DNA from: an uncultured Bacillaceae bacterium | GTDB taxonomy: Bacteria > Bacillota > Bacilli > Bacillales > Cytobacillaceae | Assembly (NCBI GenBank): GCA_937995745.1 | Contig: CALKIU010000069.1 | Location: 58,599-122,598, forward strand | Length of the DNA: 64,000 nucleotides | Reading direction: 5' to 3' | Shown here: piece by piece, positions 1-8,402 of the stretch | Numbering within the stretch: position 1 is the first letter of the stretch | Layout: every line of letters starts with the position of its first letter | Made by a program: the position numbers and the translations under genes | The notes under the pieces: model-generated | Databases searched by the model: none | Seen by the model: the letters and a program-made list of their open reading frames with translations, nothing else | What the model was told of the DNA's origin: nothing

Positions 1-85
1 TGACGGAAAGAAGGGGTCGTTTAATTTTGCCATAAAAAAAGGGGACGATTTTATCGACCCGATTCAGGTGATCCAATTTGAATAA
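1..85 (+). CDS. spoIVFA: C-terminal end of SpoIVFA (partial)
   Basis: Only the last 27 codons are in the window, in frame from base 2 to a TAA at 83-85. The residues (a short stretch ending DPIQVIQFE) resemble the end of an M23/LytM-like domain such as that closing SpoIVFA. SpoIVFA anchors and inhibits the SpoIVFB protease in the outer forespore membrane. The gene overlaps the start of spoIVFB by 8 bases, which suggests translational coupling. The assignment rests mainly on this position, since the visible peptide is short. Confidence 0.75.
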   Translation, partial: DGKKGSFNFAIKKGDDFIDPIQVIQFE

Positions 86-944
86 ATATTTCGGGCTGCT
101 CGCAAAAACCCATATCCACCCGATAACGTGGCTGGCTGCCGCCTTTGCAGTCATCACCGGCCGATTTACGGATCTGGCAATGCTGTTTCTCATTGTTTTC
201 GTCCATGAACTGGGCCACGGAGCGGCTGCCGCTTTTTTTTCGTGGCGGATCAGAAGATTATATTTGCTTCCTTTCGGCGGGGTGGCAGAGATGGACGAGC
301 ATGGCAACAGGCCCCTGAAAGAAGAAGCGATCGTTACGCTGGCCGGTCCGGCCCAGCATATTTGGTTGATGGGAGCGGCTTTCATTCTTTTTCAGCTTCA
401 ATGGATTTCCGCGTATAAGTTTGAACTGTTCATCCTGTACAATTTCATGATTCTCTTTTTTAATATGCTGCCGATTTGGCCCCTTGACGGGGGAAAACTA
501 TTGTTTATGTTTTTGTCTTTGAACAGATCTTTTCCCGACGCCATGCAAAAAGCGTTGATTGCATCCTTTGCCGGTCTCGGCATTTTCGCTTCTGCCTCTT
601 TGATCTTGAATCCGTTCAATCTTCATTTTTGGATTGTCACCTCTTTTCTGCTGTTTTCCCTTTATCAGGAGTGGAAACAAAGGCGTTATGTCTTCATGCG
701 TTTTCTGTTGGAAAGATATTACGGAAAAAACTATGATTTGCGGAAACTGCAGCCGATTGTCACCGAGGAAAGCGATTTGATCATTGAGGTGTTGGAAAAA
801 TTTCAGCGGGGATGCAAACACCCGATTATTGTTAAAAGCGGGGGAGAAGAAAAAGCATGTCTAGATGAAAATGAACTTCTTCATGCCTATTTTTCGGAAA
901 AATTATTAACGGCCAAGGTCGGGGATTTGCTTTACCAATATTGA
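78..944 (+). CDS. spoIVFB: Stage IV sporulation intramembrane metalloprotease SpoIVFB
   Basis: This is a 288-aa site-2-protease family membrane protein that cleaves pro-sigma-K in the mother cell. The zinc motif HELGH is at residues 43-47 and the third ligand lies in PLDGG with Asp137; these positions match those known in B. subtilis SpoIVFB. Several hydrophobic segments fill residues 15-200. The C-terminal 90 residues are soluble and correspond to the CBS domain that senses ATP in the family. The TTG start overlaps spoIVFA by 8 bases. The order spoIVFA-spoIVFB followed by the rplU cluster is typical of Bacillaceae. Confidence 0.95.
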   Translation: MNKYFGLLAKTHIHPITWLAAAFAVITGRFTDLAMLFLIVFVHELGHGAAAAFFSWRIRRLYLLPFGGVAEMDEHGNRPLKEEAIVTLAGPAQHIWLMGAAFILFQLQWISAYKFELFILYNFMILFFNMLPIWPLDGGKLLFMFLSLNRSFPDAMQKALIASFAGLGIFASASLILNPFNLHFWIVTSFLLFSLYQEWKQRRYVFMRFLLERYYGKNYDLRKLQPIVTEESDLIIEVLEKFQRGCKHPIIVKSGGEEKACLDENELLHAYFSEKLLTAKVGDLLYQY

Positions 945-1111
945 AGAGGGATAATAGAAGGGGGACGCCCCTTCATTGTTTTTTGCCGCCGGCAATTGTT
1001 TTCCGGCGACTGCGATGTAGGGGAAGCGGGATCTTTCAAAACCGTTTCTGATTGTTCCCGTTGATGTGCTGTGATTGTGCAAAATGGATTTTAAACAAAG
1101 AGTGGATGACA

Positions 1112-2587
1112 TTGGAAACGCTTGTTATTGATTGTGTAAGCAGGGAAAAAAGGTTTGCATTCATCAAAGACGGATGTGTAGAAAAGTTTGTCATTCAACA
1201 GCCGCTCCAAGAGTCGGCTGTAGGCAATATTTATCTTGGGACGGTAACGCGGGTTCTTCCCGGCATGAATGCCGCTTTTGTCGATATCGGCACAGGCCAA
1301 AACGGCTACCTGCCGGCAGACAATATTCCTGCGTTGCGGGAGGACGGAAAGACGCGCCCCCTCCAATCGCTTGTCCATCAGGGCCAAAGGCTTTTGGTGC
1401 AAATAGACAAAGACCCGACCAGGGGGAAAGGTCCCCGGCTGACCGCCAATATAGAGTTTGCCGGAAATTTGATCGTATATATGCCAAAAGGAAAATATAC
1501 CGCGGTTTCAAAAAAAATTACCGATCGGAATGCAAGGGAGAAATGGCGGAATTTTGCGGAAAAAATAAAAAAGGAAGAGGAGGGGCTGCTTTTCCGGACG
1601 GCATGCGAACAGGCATCCGAAGAGGATGTTTTTCGTGAATTGGAAGGCCTGCGAGAGCAATACCGAAAACTGCTGCGCGATTCTCTGGAGTTGAAAAAAC
1701 CCGGTTTACTGGCTGAAAGAAATTCGTTTCTTGACGCCATCCGGGAAGAAATGCTGAAAATGGCCGAGGGAACCGTCATCTGCAATGATGCCGGATTGAC
1801 GGCTGTTCTCCGGGAGATGAATAGAAACAAGCGGCTCAAGATTATCTTCCATCATGAAAAAGAAAATATATTTTCCGCATACATGTTAAATCATGAACTT
1901 GAGAAAGCATTGAAGAAAATGATCTGGCTGGACAACGGGGCCTATCTTGTTTTTGATGAAACAGAGGCGTTTACCGTCATTGATGTCAATACGGGCAAAT
2001 ATTCCGGCAAATGGGATCATAGGGATACAATTGTAAAAACAAATGAAGCCGCCGCGGAGGAAATTGCCCGGCAAATCAGGTTGCGCGATTTGAGCGGAAT
2101 GATTCTCATCGATTTTATTGATATGAAAGAAAAAGAGGACGAAGAAAGAATTCTGGAAAAAATGAGGGCTGCCTTGACCCCTGATGAAAAAAGGACGCAC
2201 ATTGCCGGTTTTACCTCACTCGGTATTCTTCAACTGACGCGAAAGCGGACGAACAGATCCCTTTCCGAACTGCTTACGGCACCGTGTCCCGCTTGCAACG
2301 GCACTGGCCGCGTGCTGAGTGTGGAAACGGTTGCTTTTCAACTGGAACGGGAATTGTGGGAATACAGAGGGGTGGATGCCGAAGCCGTTTTGATTGAAAG
2401 CACGGTGGAAGTGAGAAAGGCGTTTTGCGGCAGCGAAGATGTCCACCGCAAGAGGCTTGAAGATGTCTTGGGATTTAAAATCGTTTTTATTGAAAAAGAA
2501 AGTCCCAAGCCGTTTTATTACATCAAGAGATGGGGAGACTTTGCGGATATTGGCGGTTCCTTGGGAGAATCAGAAGATTTGTCGTGA
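1112..2587 (+). CDS. rng: Ribonuclease E/G family protein
   Basis: The 491-aa product is a single-strand-specific endoribonuclease of the RNase E/G family, acting in RNA decay and rRNA maturation. An N-terminal S1-like segment (NIYLGTVTRVLPGMNAAFVDIG, split here as NIYLGTVTRV and PGMNAAFVDIG) is followed by the catalytic core with the acidic motifs FTVIDVNTG and GMILIDFIDM. The Zn-link CPACNGTGR lies near residue 395. I chose TTG at 1112 because the AAAGAG at 1097-1102 is 9 bases upstream; an in-frame ATG at 1106 has poor spacing. B. subtilis lacks this family, whereas several other Bacillaceae carry it between spoIVFB and rplU. Confidence 0.93.
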   Translation: METLVIDCVSREKRFAFIKDGCVEKFVIQQPLQESAVGNIYLGTVTRVLPGMNAAFVDIGTGQNGYLPADNIPALREDGKTRPLQSLVHQGQRLLVQIDKDPTRGKGPRLTANIEFAGNLIVYMPKGKYTAVSKKITDRNAREKWRNFAEKIKKEEEGLLFRTACEQASEEDVFRELEGLREQYRKLLRDSLELKKPGLLAERNSFLDAIREEMLKMAEGTVICNDAGLTAVLREMNRNKRLKIIFHHEKENIFSAYMLNHELEKALKKMIWLDNGAYLVFDETEAFTVIDVNTGKYSGKWDHRDTIVKTNEAAAEEIARQIRLRDLSGMILIDFIDMKEKEDEERILEKMRAALTPDEKRTHIAGFTSLGILQLTRKRTNRSLSELLTAPCPACNGTGRVLSVETVAFQLERELWEYRGVDAEAVLIESTVEVRKAFCGSEDVHRKRLEDVLGFKIVFIEKESPKPFYYIKRWGDFADIGGSLGESEDLS

Positions 2588-2687
2588 TTTTCGGCTTCGG
2601 CTATGAAGACCGAAATCTACCCGCACATTTATGGAAAGCGCAACAAAGCACTTTTCAAGCAGTGTTTTGAACATTTTCGTTTGCATA

Positions 2688-2717
2688 TTGACATGTTGTT
2701 GGAAACTATGTTACTAT
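2688..2717 (+). promoter_or_regulatory. Probable sigma-A promoter of the rplU operon
   Basis: A perfect -35 TTGACA at 2688-2693 is followed after 18 bp by TACTAT at 2712-2717 (4 of 6 matches). It lies just upstream of the L21 leader, so the leader would be transcribed from its first bases. Confidence 0.65.
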
Positions 2718-2719
2718 TC

Positions 2720-2858
2720 AAATGTTATCTTCGTAGCACCCGTGCTACAACCGCTCGGTACGGGTTACAAGTTCTCCTTTTGCATGCGCGGTTTTTTATC
2801 GCGCCGTTCAAAAGGATGACACCCGGTCTGGCGAGTCTTAGTAATTAAGGAGGTGCAG
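2720..2858 (+). ncRNA. Ribosomal protein L21 leader (autoregulatory mRNA structure)
   Basis: The roughly 140-base untranslated region before rplU contains several self-complementary stretches and ends in an AAGGAGGTG ribosome binding site. Firmicute rplU mRNAs carry a conserved L21 leader thought to bind L21 for feedback control. The identification rests on position and general resemblance. A covariance-model search with the L21 leader family would settle it. Confidence 0.7.
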
Positions 2859-2860
2859 AT

Positions 2861-3169
2861 ATGTACGCAATCATTGAAACAGGCGGAAAACAAATCAAGG
2901 TTGAAGAGGGCCAATCCATCTATGTGGAAAAGCTTGATGCCCAGGAAGGTGAAACCGTCACGTTCGATAAGGTGTTGTTTGTAGGCGGTGAAAACATCAA
3001 AGTCGGCAACCCTGTTGTCGAAGGTGCCACTGTGACAGGAAAAGTTGAAAAACACGGGCGCGGAAAAAAGATTATTGTTTTCAAATATAAACCGAAGAAG
3101 AACTACCGCAAGAAACAAGGCCATCGTCAGCCGTATACAAAAGTTTTGATTGAAAAAATCAACGCATGA
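2861..3169 (+). CDS. rplU: 50S ribosomal protein L21
   Basis: The 102-aa protein starts MYAIIETGGKQIKVEEGQ and ends in the basic KKNYRKKQGHRQ region typical of L21, which binds 23S rRNA. A strong AGGAGGTG site is 5-8 bases before the ATG. It is the first gene of an rplU-prp-rpmA operon. Confidence 0.98.
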   Translation: MYAIIETGGKQIKVEEGQSIYVEKLDAQEGETVTFDKVLFVGGENIKVGNPVVEGATVTGKVEKHGRGKKIIVFKYKPKKNYRKKQGHRQPYTKVLIEKINA

Positions 3170-3183
3170 TGGTGTGAAGGCTG

Positions 3184-3537
3184 ATGATAAACGCGGCCAT
3201 TTACCGGACTGATTCGGGGCGGATCAAATCATTCACAATCAGCGGCCATGCTTTTTACGACGAATACGGAAAAGATATTGTCTGTGCGGGTGTTTCCGCT
3301 GTTTCCTTCGGCGCCATCAATGCGGTGATGGCGTTAACCGGTGTGAAACCGGACATTGAACAAGGCAAAGGCGGCTTTCTCCGATGTGTGATTCCAGACA
3401 ATCTGGATGAGGATACACAAGAGAAAGTGCAGCTCTTGCTCGAGGGCATGGTCGTGTCTTTGCAGACGATCGAAAGGGACTATGGCGAGTATATAAAAAT
3501 TACCTCAAACAAAGCAGGAGGTGGAACGACATGTTAA
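3184..3537 (+). CDS. prp: Ribosomal-processing cysteine protease Prp
   Basis: This 117-aa protein of the YsxB family removes the N-terminal extension of L27. The catalytic pair is visible as His22 (SGHAFYDEYG) and Cys34 (DIVCAGVSA), at the positions known in S. aureus Prp. It sits between rplU and rpmA and overlaps rpmA by 7 bases, so protease and substrate are translationally coupled. The start ATG follows the rplU stop by 14 bases. Confidence 0.93.
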   Translation: MINAAIYRTDSGRIKSFTISGHAFYDEYGKDIVCAGVSAVSFGAINAVMALTGVKPDIEQGKGGFLRCVIPDNLDEDTQEKVQLLLEGMVVSLQTIERDYGEYIKITSNKAGGGTTC

Positions 3538-3821
3538 GACTGGATTTGCAATTTTTCGCAACGAAAAAGGGAGTAGGTTCTACCAAGAACGGTCGTGACT
3601 CCATTTCCAAGCGCCTTGGCGCAAAGCGTGCTGACGGTCAATTTGTGACAGGCGGTTCCATTTTGTACCGTCAAAGGGGAACAAAAATTTACCCGGGAGC
3701 GAACGTTGGCAGAGGCGGAGACGATACTCTTTATGCAAAAATCGACGGTATTGTAAGATTTGAACGCTACGGACGCAACCGCAAAAAAGTGAGCGTATAT
3801 CCCGTTGCCAAGGAAGCTTAA
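3531..3821 (+). CDS. rpmA: 50S ribosomal protein L27
   Basis: The 96-aa protein begins MLRLDLQFFATKKG, the Firmicute form with an N-terminal extension that Prp must cut after FFA to expose the mature end near the peptidyl-transferase centre. The body (GVGSTKNGRDSISKRLG) is typical L27. The gene closes the rplU operon and is followed by a strong terminator. Confidence 0.98.
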   Translation: MLRLDLQFFATKKGVGSTKNGRDSISKRLGAKRADGQFVTGGSILYRQRGTKIYPGANVGRGGDDTLYAKIDGIVRFERYGRNRKKVSVYPVAKEA

Positions 3822-3833
3822 CACGTTTTTATA

Positions 3834-3870
3834 AAACTCTAGCCGTTTCGGTTAGAGTTTTTTCTTTTTC
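3834..3870 (+). terminator. Rho-independent terminator after rpmA
   Basis: AAACTCTA at 3834-3841 pairs with TAGAGTTT ending at 3860, with an inner CCG/CGG pair around a TTT loop. A T-rich run follows. Confidence 0.85.
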
Positions 3871-4061
3871 CCTTAAGTGACGCTGGTTTGCATTTCCGAT
3901 TCCCCGAAAAAGGAAAGCCGCGGAGCCGTTTTTAAAGAGCCGGCGGTTTTTTGTTGTTTTCCATGCTTACGCTTTGTTATATTTTTGCTATACTAACAAA
4001 AAGAAGATTTTCATACGGGCTGTTTTCTTAAAAACGCGAAGGGGAATTTGGGAGTGCAAGT

Positions 4062-4613
4062 ATGAAAAAAGATTGGAATATCGTGGAAATTTTGAGGCAC
4101 GCGCGCCACGATTGGTTGAACCGTGTCCAGTTGATCAAAGGATATATTTCATTGAATAATATTGAACGAGTGAATAAAATACTTGATGAAATCATCGCCG
4201 ATGCCTATCAGGAATCCAAGTTGTCAAATATGAATATGCCTGAATTTGCTTCGCTTCTGTTGGTTTACAACTGGGAAAATCATAAAATACACCTGGAATA
4301 CGAGGTTTTGGGCGAAGAACCGGGAAAAGGCTTGGCGGCTGACGATCATCTTTTGACAAAATGGACATCTTCCTTTTTGGACACATTAAGCTCATCCGTC
4401 GACGATTGTGCCGAAAATTGCTTAAGCATCACCATTGAAGAGGAAGATGGCGGATATCGTTTCTTTTTTGATTTTCGAGGAAGAATAATGGAGGAGTCAG
4501 CCGTTTTAAATTACTTGCGCCATCATTCTTCCATTGTGGACAAGATTCACGAGTATAATGAACAGGAGTTTACGTTTGAATTATTTTTGCCTTACATGAA
4601 AGTGAACGGATGA
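4062..4613 (+). CDS. spo0B: Sporulation initiation phosphotransferase Spo0B
   Basis: The 183-aa protein passes phosphate from Spo0F to Spo0A in the sporulation phosphorelay. The N-terminal helix carries the phospho-acceptor His in RHARHDWLNRVQLIKG (near residue 16), followed by a degenerate kinase-like C-terminal domain. It precedes obg, the usual Bacillus order. A TATACT at 3989-3994 may be the -10 of its promoter, with only a weak -35. The protein is divergent along its length, as is common for Spo0B. Confidence 0.88.
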   Translation: MKKDWNIVEILRHARHDWLNRVQLIKGYISLNNIERVNKILDEIIADAYQESKLSNMNMPEFASLLLVYNWENHKIHLEYEVLGEEPGKGLAADDHLLTKWTSSFLDTLSSSVDDCAENCLSITIEEEDGGYRFFFDFRGRIMEESAVLNYLRHHSSIVDKIHEYNEQEFTFELFLPYMKVNG

Positions 4614-4681
4614 AGGGGAATATTGCGTACGGCCGGGCATGGAGCGCCTTGTTCAAAAAAGTGACCGGGAGGTGATTTCAC

Positions 4682-5971
4682 ATGTTTGTTGATCAAGTAA
4701 AAATATATGTGAAAGGCGGAGACGGCGGTGACGGCATGGTTGCTTTCCGCCGTGAAAAGTATGTTCCCAAAGGGGGGCCGGCAGGCGGAGACGGAGGAAA
4801 AGGTGCCGATATCATTTTTGAAGTGGATGAAGGATTAAGAACGCTGATGGATTTCCGGTATAAGCGCCATTTTAAAGGCGCCCGGGGAGAAAACGGCATG
4901 TCGAAAAACCGCCATGGGAAAAATGCCCCCGATTTGATTGTCAAGGTACCGCCGGGGACTGTGGTGACGGATTTGGAAACAAAACAAATCATTGCCGATT
5001 TAACCGTTCACGGTCAAAGGGCGGTCATTGCGAAAGGCGGCAGAGGGGGAAGAGGAAACACCCGGTTTGCAACGCCGGCCAACCCTGCCCCTGAGCACGC
5101 GGAAAAAGGAGAACCCGGGCAGGAACGGGAAGTGATGCTGGAATTAAAGCTTCTCGCCGATGCGGGTCTCGTAGGCTTTCCGAGCGTTGGAAAATCAACC
5201 ATTTTGTCAGTCGTTACCGCGGCAAAACCGAAAATCGCCGATTATCATTTTACAACGCTAGTTCCCAATCTTGGGGTTGTCGAAACGGCAGACGGCCGCA
5301 GTTTCGTTCTTGCCGACTTGCCCGGCTTGATCGAGGGTGCCCATGCCGGGGCGGGGCTGGGACATCAGTTTCTCAGACATATAGAAAGAACGAGGGTCAT
5401 AGTTCATGTAATTGATATGGCGGCCATCGAAGGCAGAGATCCTTACGAAGATTACGTGACTATCAATAAGGAACTGGAACAATATAATTTGCGTTTATTG
5501 GAACGGCCGCAAATCATTGTCGCCAATAAGATGGATATGCCAGGTGCGGAAGAAAATTTGCAGAAGTTTCTTGAGAAGTATCAAGACGATTATCCGGTTT
5601 TCCCTGTTTCCGCTTTGACAAAGAAGGGCTTGAAGGAAGTCTTGTTTGCGATTGCGGATACCTTGGAAAAGACGCCGGAGTTTCCGTTATGGCGCGATGA
5701 AATGGAGGAGGGCGTTAACCGGGTCATTTACAAACATGAACCGGATAAGAAGGAGTTTGAAATTACCCGCGATCCGGACGGAAGCTTTGTCCTTAGCGGG
5801 GAAGCCGTAGAGCGATTGTTTAAGATGACTGATTTTTCAAGAGATGAGTCTGTCCGCCGTTTTGCCAGACAGCTTCGCCGAATGGGCGTGGATGATGCCC
5901 TCAGGGAACGGGGGGCCAAACACGGTGACACAGTCAGATTGCTCGGTTTTGAGTTCGAATTTGTCGAATAG
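4682..5971 (+). CDS. obgE: GTPase ObgE/CgtA
   Basis: The 429-aa protein is an essential GTPase in 50S assembly and stress and sporulation control. It has a glycine-rich Obg fold (residues 1-158), then a G domain with GFPSVGKST, DLPGLIEGA and NKMD, and a C-terminal OCT domain (about 345-425). It lies 68 bases after spo0B with GGGAGGTGATTTC before the ATG, and is probably co-transcribed with it. Length and motifs are standard. Confidence 0.97.
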   Translation: MFVDQVKIYVKGGDGGDGMVAFRREKYVPKGGPAGGDGGKGADIIFEVDEGLRTLMDFRYKRHFKGARGENGMSKNRHGKNAPDLIVKVPPGTVVTDLETKQIIADLTVHGQRAVIAKGGRGGRGNTRFATPANPAPEHAEKGEPGQEREVMLELKLLADAGLVGFPSVGKSTILSVVTAAKPKIADYHFTTLVPNLGVVETADGRSFVLADLPGLIEGAHAGAGLGHQFLRHIERTRVIVHVIDMAAIEGRDPYEDYVTINKELEQYNLRLLERPQIIVANKMDMPGAEENLQKFLEKYQDDYPVFPVSALTKKGLKEVLFAIADTLEKTPEFPLWRDEMEEGVNRVIYKHEPDKKEFEITRDPDGSFVLSGEAVERLFKMTDFSRDESVRRFARQLRRMGVDDALRERGAKHGDTVRLLGFEFEFVE

Positions 5972-6048
5972 CGTCTTTGGTTGTCTGGTCGAAATAAGGA
6001 TGTCCACGGGATGAACGATTAGGCCGGGAAAGGGGAAGCGGTGGAAGA

Positions 6049-6495
6049 ATGGGACACGATTGGAAATTTTATTTGGTTCGGGAAGATGTTCTTCCGGAAG
6101 CGATGAAAAAGACGTTGGAAGCAAAGGAAATGCTTGAAAGAGGCAAAGTGGATAAAATCGGCGATGCCGTGCAAAAAGTGAATTTAAGCCGGAGCGCCTT
6201 CTACAAATACCGCGATACGGTCTTTCCGTTCCATACCATTGCGAAAGAGCGGCTGGTGTCCTTGTCCGTTTATCTCGAAGACCGTTCCGGCACATTGTCA
6301 AAGTTGCTCAGCATTGTCGCCGAATCAGGGTGCAATGTGTTGACGATTCATCAAACGATTCCGCTGCAGGGGAGGGCGAACGTCACTCTTTCCTTAAATA
6401 CGAGCGGGATGAAAATAGAGTTTAATGAATTTTTGTCCCGATTGAGAAAATTGGAATTTGTTGAAAAAGTCGAGGTGCTGGGAACCGGGGTTTGA
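6049..6495 (+). CDS. pheB: ACT domain protein PheB
   Basis: The 148-aa protein has an N-terminal helical part and a C-terminal ACT domain (SVYLEDRSGTLSKLLSIVAESGCNVLTIHQ). PheB (YszB) lies between obg and pheA in Bacillus. It has been proposed to act in aromatic amino-acid regulation or a chorismate-mutase-like role, but its activity is not established. The ATG at 6049 has a modest GGAAG site. Confidence 0.88.
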   Translation: MGHDWKFYLVREDVLPEAMKKTLEAKEMLERGKVDKIGDAVQKVNLSRSAFYKYRDTVFPFHTIAKERLVSLSVYLEDRSGTLSKLLSIVAESGCNVLTIHQTIPLQGRANVTLSLNTSGMKIEFNEFLSRLRKLEFVEKVEVLGTGV

Positions 6496-6518
6496 CTTTC
6501 CCGGTCCTGTTTTTTGTT
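6484..6518 (+). terminator. Probable terminator after pheB
   Basis: ACCGGG at 6484-6489 pairs with CCCGGT at 6500-6505, with a T-rich run to 6520. The left arm overlaps the end of pheB. The stem is short, so it is moderate evidence only. Confidence 0.55.
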
Positions 6519-6784
6519 TTGACGGTTTTCTGAAGCTTTTTATTTTTGTATACTAAAATGGACGATTTTTGCCCGATTGGTTGCGAAAAAATAAACCGGG
6601 GAGCAGCTTGGTCGTTCTTGTCACCAAAAGGTGCGTATGACTTTCGTCACTTCATGTGCTGTTTCCCTAACGGGCCGCGGGCGGTCCGACCGTACCGGAA
6701 GCGGGATTGCTTAATCATCTCGCATGAACAAAATGTCATGAATGGTTTGCATGCTTGTCGTTTGGGAGGGGGAAACCTGTTAAT

Positions 6785-7645
6785 ATGAAAATCGCATTCT
6801 TGGGTCCAAAAGCTACTTTCACGGATGTTGCCGTGCGGGGCATGTTTCCCGATGATATTGCTGTTCCGTATATGACCATACCGGACTGCATTGATGCCGT
6901 GATTAACGGGGAAGCGCATTTATGCGTGGTGCCTTTGGAAAACGCCTTGGAAGGTTCGGTTAATATTACGATAGATTATTTGGTTCATGAAACGACGCAA
7001 TTGCCCGTGATTGGGGAAATTACGGCCCCCATTCAGCAGCATTTGCTTGTACATCCCGATCACCTTGATCATTGGGAAAAAATTGAGACAGTATACAGCC
7101 ATCCCCATGCCATGGCACAATGTCATAAATTTTTACATAAGCATTTTAAAAACGCAGCCCGGGTGCATATGACCAGCACGGCAGCGGCGGCAAAATATGT
7201 GCATGAACATCCGGAAGAAAAAGCGGCTGCGATCGCCAATGAGCTGGCCGCCCGGGAATACGGTCTGGCGATTGCGAAACGCAATATTCATGATTTGGAT
7301 TTTAACCACACCCGGTTTATTATTTTGTCAAAAAGCGCAATGGATTTATCCGGATATTCGCTGCCGGTGCAAAGATACAAAACAACGTTGATGGTGACGT
7401 TGCCTGATGACCGTTCCGGCGCATTGCATCAAGTATTGTCCGCTTTTGCGTGGCGGAAATTGAACTTGTCCAAAATCGAATCCCGGCCGACAAAGACCGG
7501 ATTGGGCAATTACTTTTTCATTATTGATGTGGATATGAAGATGGATGAGGTTCTCATTCCCGGTGCGATTGCCGAATTGGAAGCTCTCGGTTGCACTGTC
7601 AAAGTGCTCGGAAGCTATCCTTCTTTTCAAATAAAGGAATCATAA
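6785..7645 (+). CDS. pheA: Prephenate dehydratase
   Basis: The 286-aa enzyme converts prephenate to phenylpyruvate in phenylalanine synthesis. The PDT domain (MKIAFLGPKATFTDVAV onward) has the catalytic TST motif (VHMTSTAAAA). A C-terminal ACT domain carries the ESRP phenylalanine-binding motif, so feedback inhibition is expected. The ATG at 6785 matches the family start; the GGAGGGGG site is 12 bases away. A TATACT at 6549-6554 may be a -10 element, but no good -35 was seen. It converges with niaR. Confidence 0.95.
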   Translation: MKIAFLGPKATFTDVAVRGMFPDDIAVPYMTIPDCIDAVINGEAHLCVVPLENALEGSVNITIDYLVHETTQLPVIGEITAPIQQHLLVHPDHLDHWEKIETVYSHPHAMAQCHKFLHKHFKNAARVHMTSTAAAAKYVHEHPEEKAAAIANELAAREYGLAIAKRNIHDLDFNHTRFIILSKSAMDLSGYSLPVQRYKTTLMVTLPDDRSGALHQVLSAFAWRKLNLSKIESRPTKTGLGNYFFIIDVDMKMDEVLIPGAIAELEALGCTVKVLGSYPSFQIKES

Positions 7646-7676
7646 TCTTCTAAACATGGCCCTCAAAGGATCAGAA

Positions 7677-7727
7677 AAAGCAAGCGGAAAAAGTTTAGTC
7701 TTATCTCCGCTTGCTTTATTGATTTTT
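7677..7727. terminator. Bidirectional terminator between pheA and niaR
   Basis: AAAGCAAGCGGA at 7677-7688 is the exact inverse of TCCGCTTGCTTT at 7706-7717, around a 17-base loop. A T-rich run on the plus side and an A-rich run on the other fit use by both convergent genes. Confidence 0.8.
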
Positions 7728-7738
7728 GGCACCGTTCG

Positions 7739-8278
7739 TTATTCTTGATCTTCTTTTACAAGGAAGCCCGCTGATTTAAGGGCGCGGACCGCTTGTTCGA
7801 GAGCTTCTTCCGAGGGGGCGGATATCGTGTGGAGATGGATGCCGTTCGTCAGTTCAGAAAGAAGAGATGAGCCGGTTTCTTTAATTTGCTGCATGAATTG
7901 TTTCACTTCCATGCGGTTGGAAACCATGATGGAAGCGGTTATTTCTCCGTAGACGGAATGTTCCACGGTCACATTCTGGACAGTGACACCGTGATCCACC
8001 AACAGATTCAATTCTGCTTCCGTCTCTTCCGGTGTATGTTGGCAGACAATTGTTTTTTCAAACTCCGGACCGCTCTTTCTTATATAAAGATAGCCCTGGC
8101 TGGTGGCGATAATCGGTTCCCCTTTTGCCCTTAGCAGGGAAATGTCGCCTACAATCACCTGTCTGCTAACGTTCGTTTTTTCCGCCATTTCTCTTCCGGT
8201 GACCGGACCCCCGCTGCTTTTTAAAAGCCGCAAAATAAATTTTCTTCTTTCATCGGCGGGCATCTTTTTTGACTCCAT
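7739..8278 (-). CDS. niaR: Transcription repressor NiaR
   Basis: The 179-aa protein has an N-terminal helix-turn-helix (GREMAEKTNVSRQVIVGDISLLRAKG) and a C-terminal 3H domain with the conserved histidines in VCQHTPEE, VEHSVYGE and GIHLHTI. NiaR (YrxA) uses nicotinate as co-repressor to shut down NAD biosynthesis genes. It lies downstream of nifS on the same strand and faces nadBC, matching B. subtilis. The ATG is preceded by AAGGAG at 10 bases. Confidence 0.94.
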   Translation of the reverse strand: MESKKMPADERRKFILRLLKSSGGPVTGREMAEKTNVSRQVIVGDISLLRAKGEPIIATSQGYLYIRKSGPEFEKTIVCQHTPEETEAELNLLVDHGVTVQNVTVEHSVYGEITASIMVSNRMEVKQFMQQIKETGSSLLSELTNGIHLHTISAPSEEALEQAVRALKSAGFLVKEDQE

Positions 8279-8402
8279 AGGCGAGATTCTCCTTAATTAT
8301 GTTGATATTTGTCCGAAGTGCCTTGTCTTCGCAACTTTCAGCCGAAAAGGGAAACAACGCAAAGGAAAAAAGAGTGAAAATCCGTACGGCAGATTGCCAT
8401 TT

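Noticed and set aside
2603..2848. 81-codon frame before rplU
   Set aside because: It covers the rplU promoter and L21 leader and has no protein features.
6546..6788. 80-codon frame before pheA
   Set aside because: It overlaps a -10-like box and the pheA ribosome site and ends at the pheA start without family resemblance.
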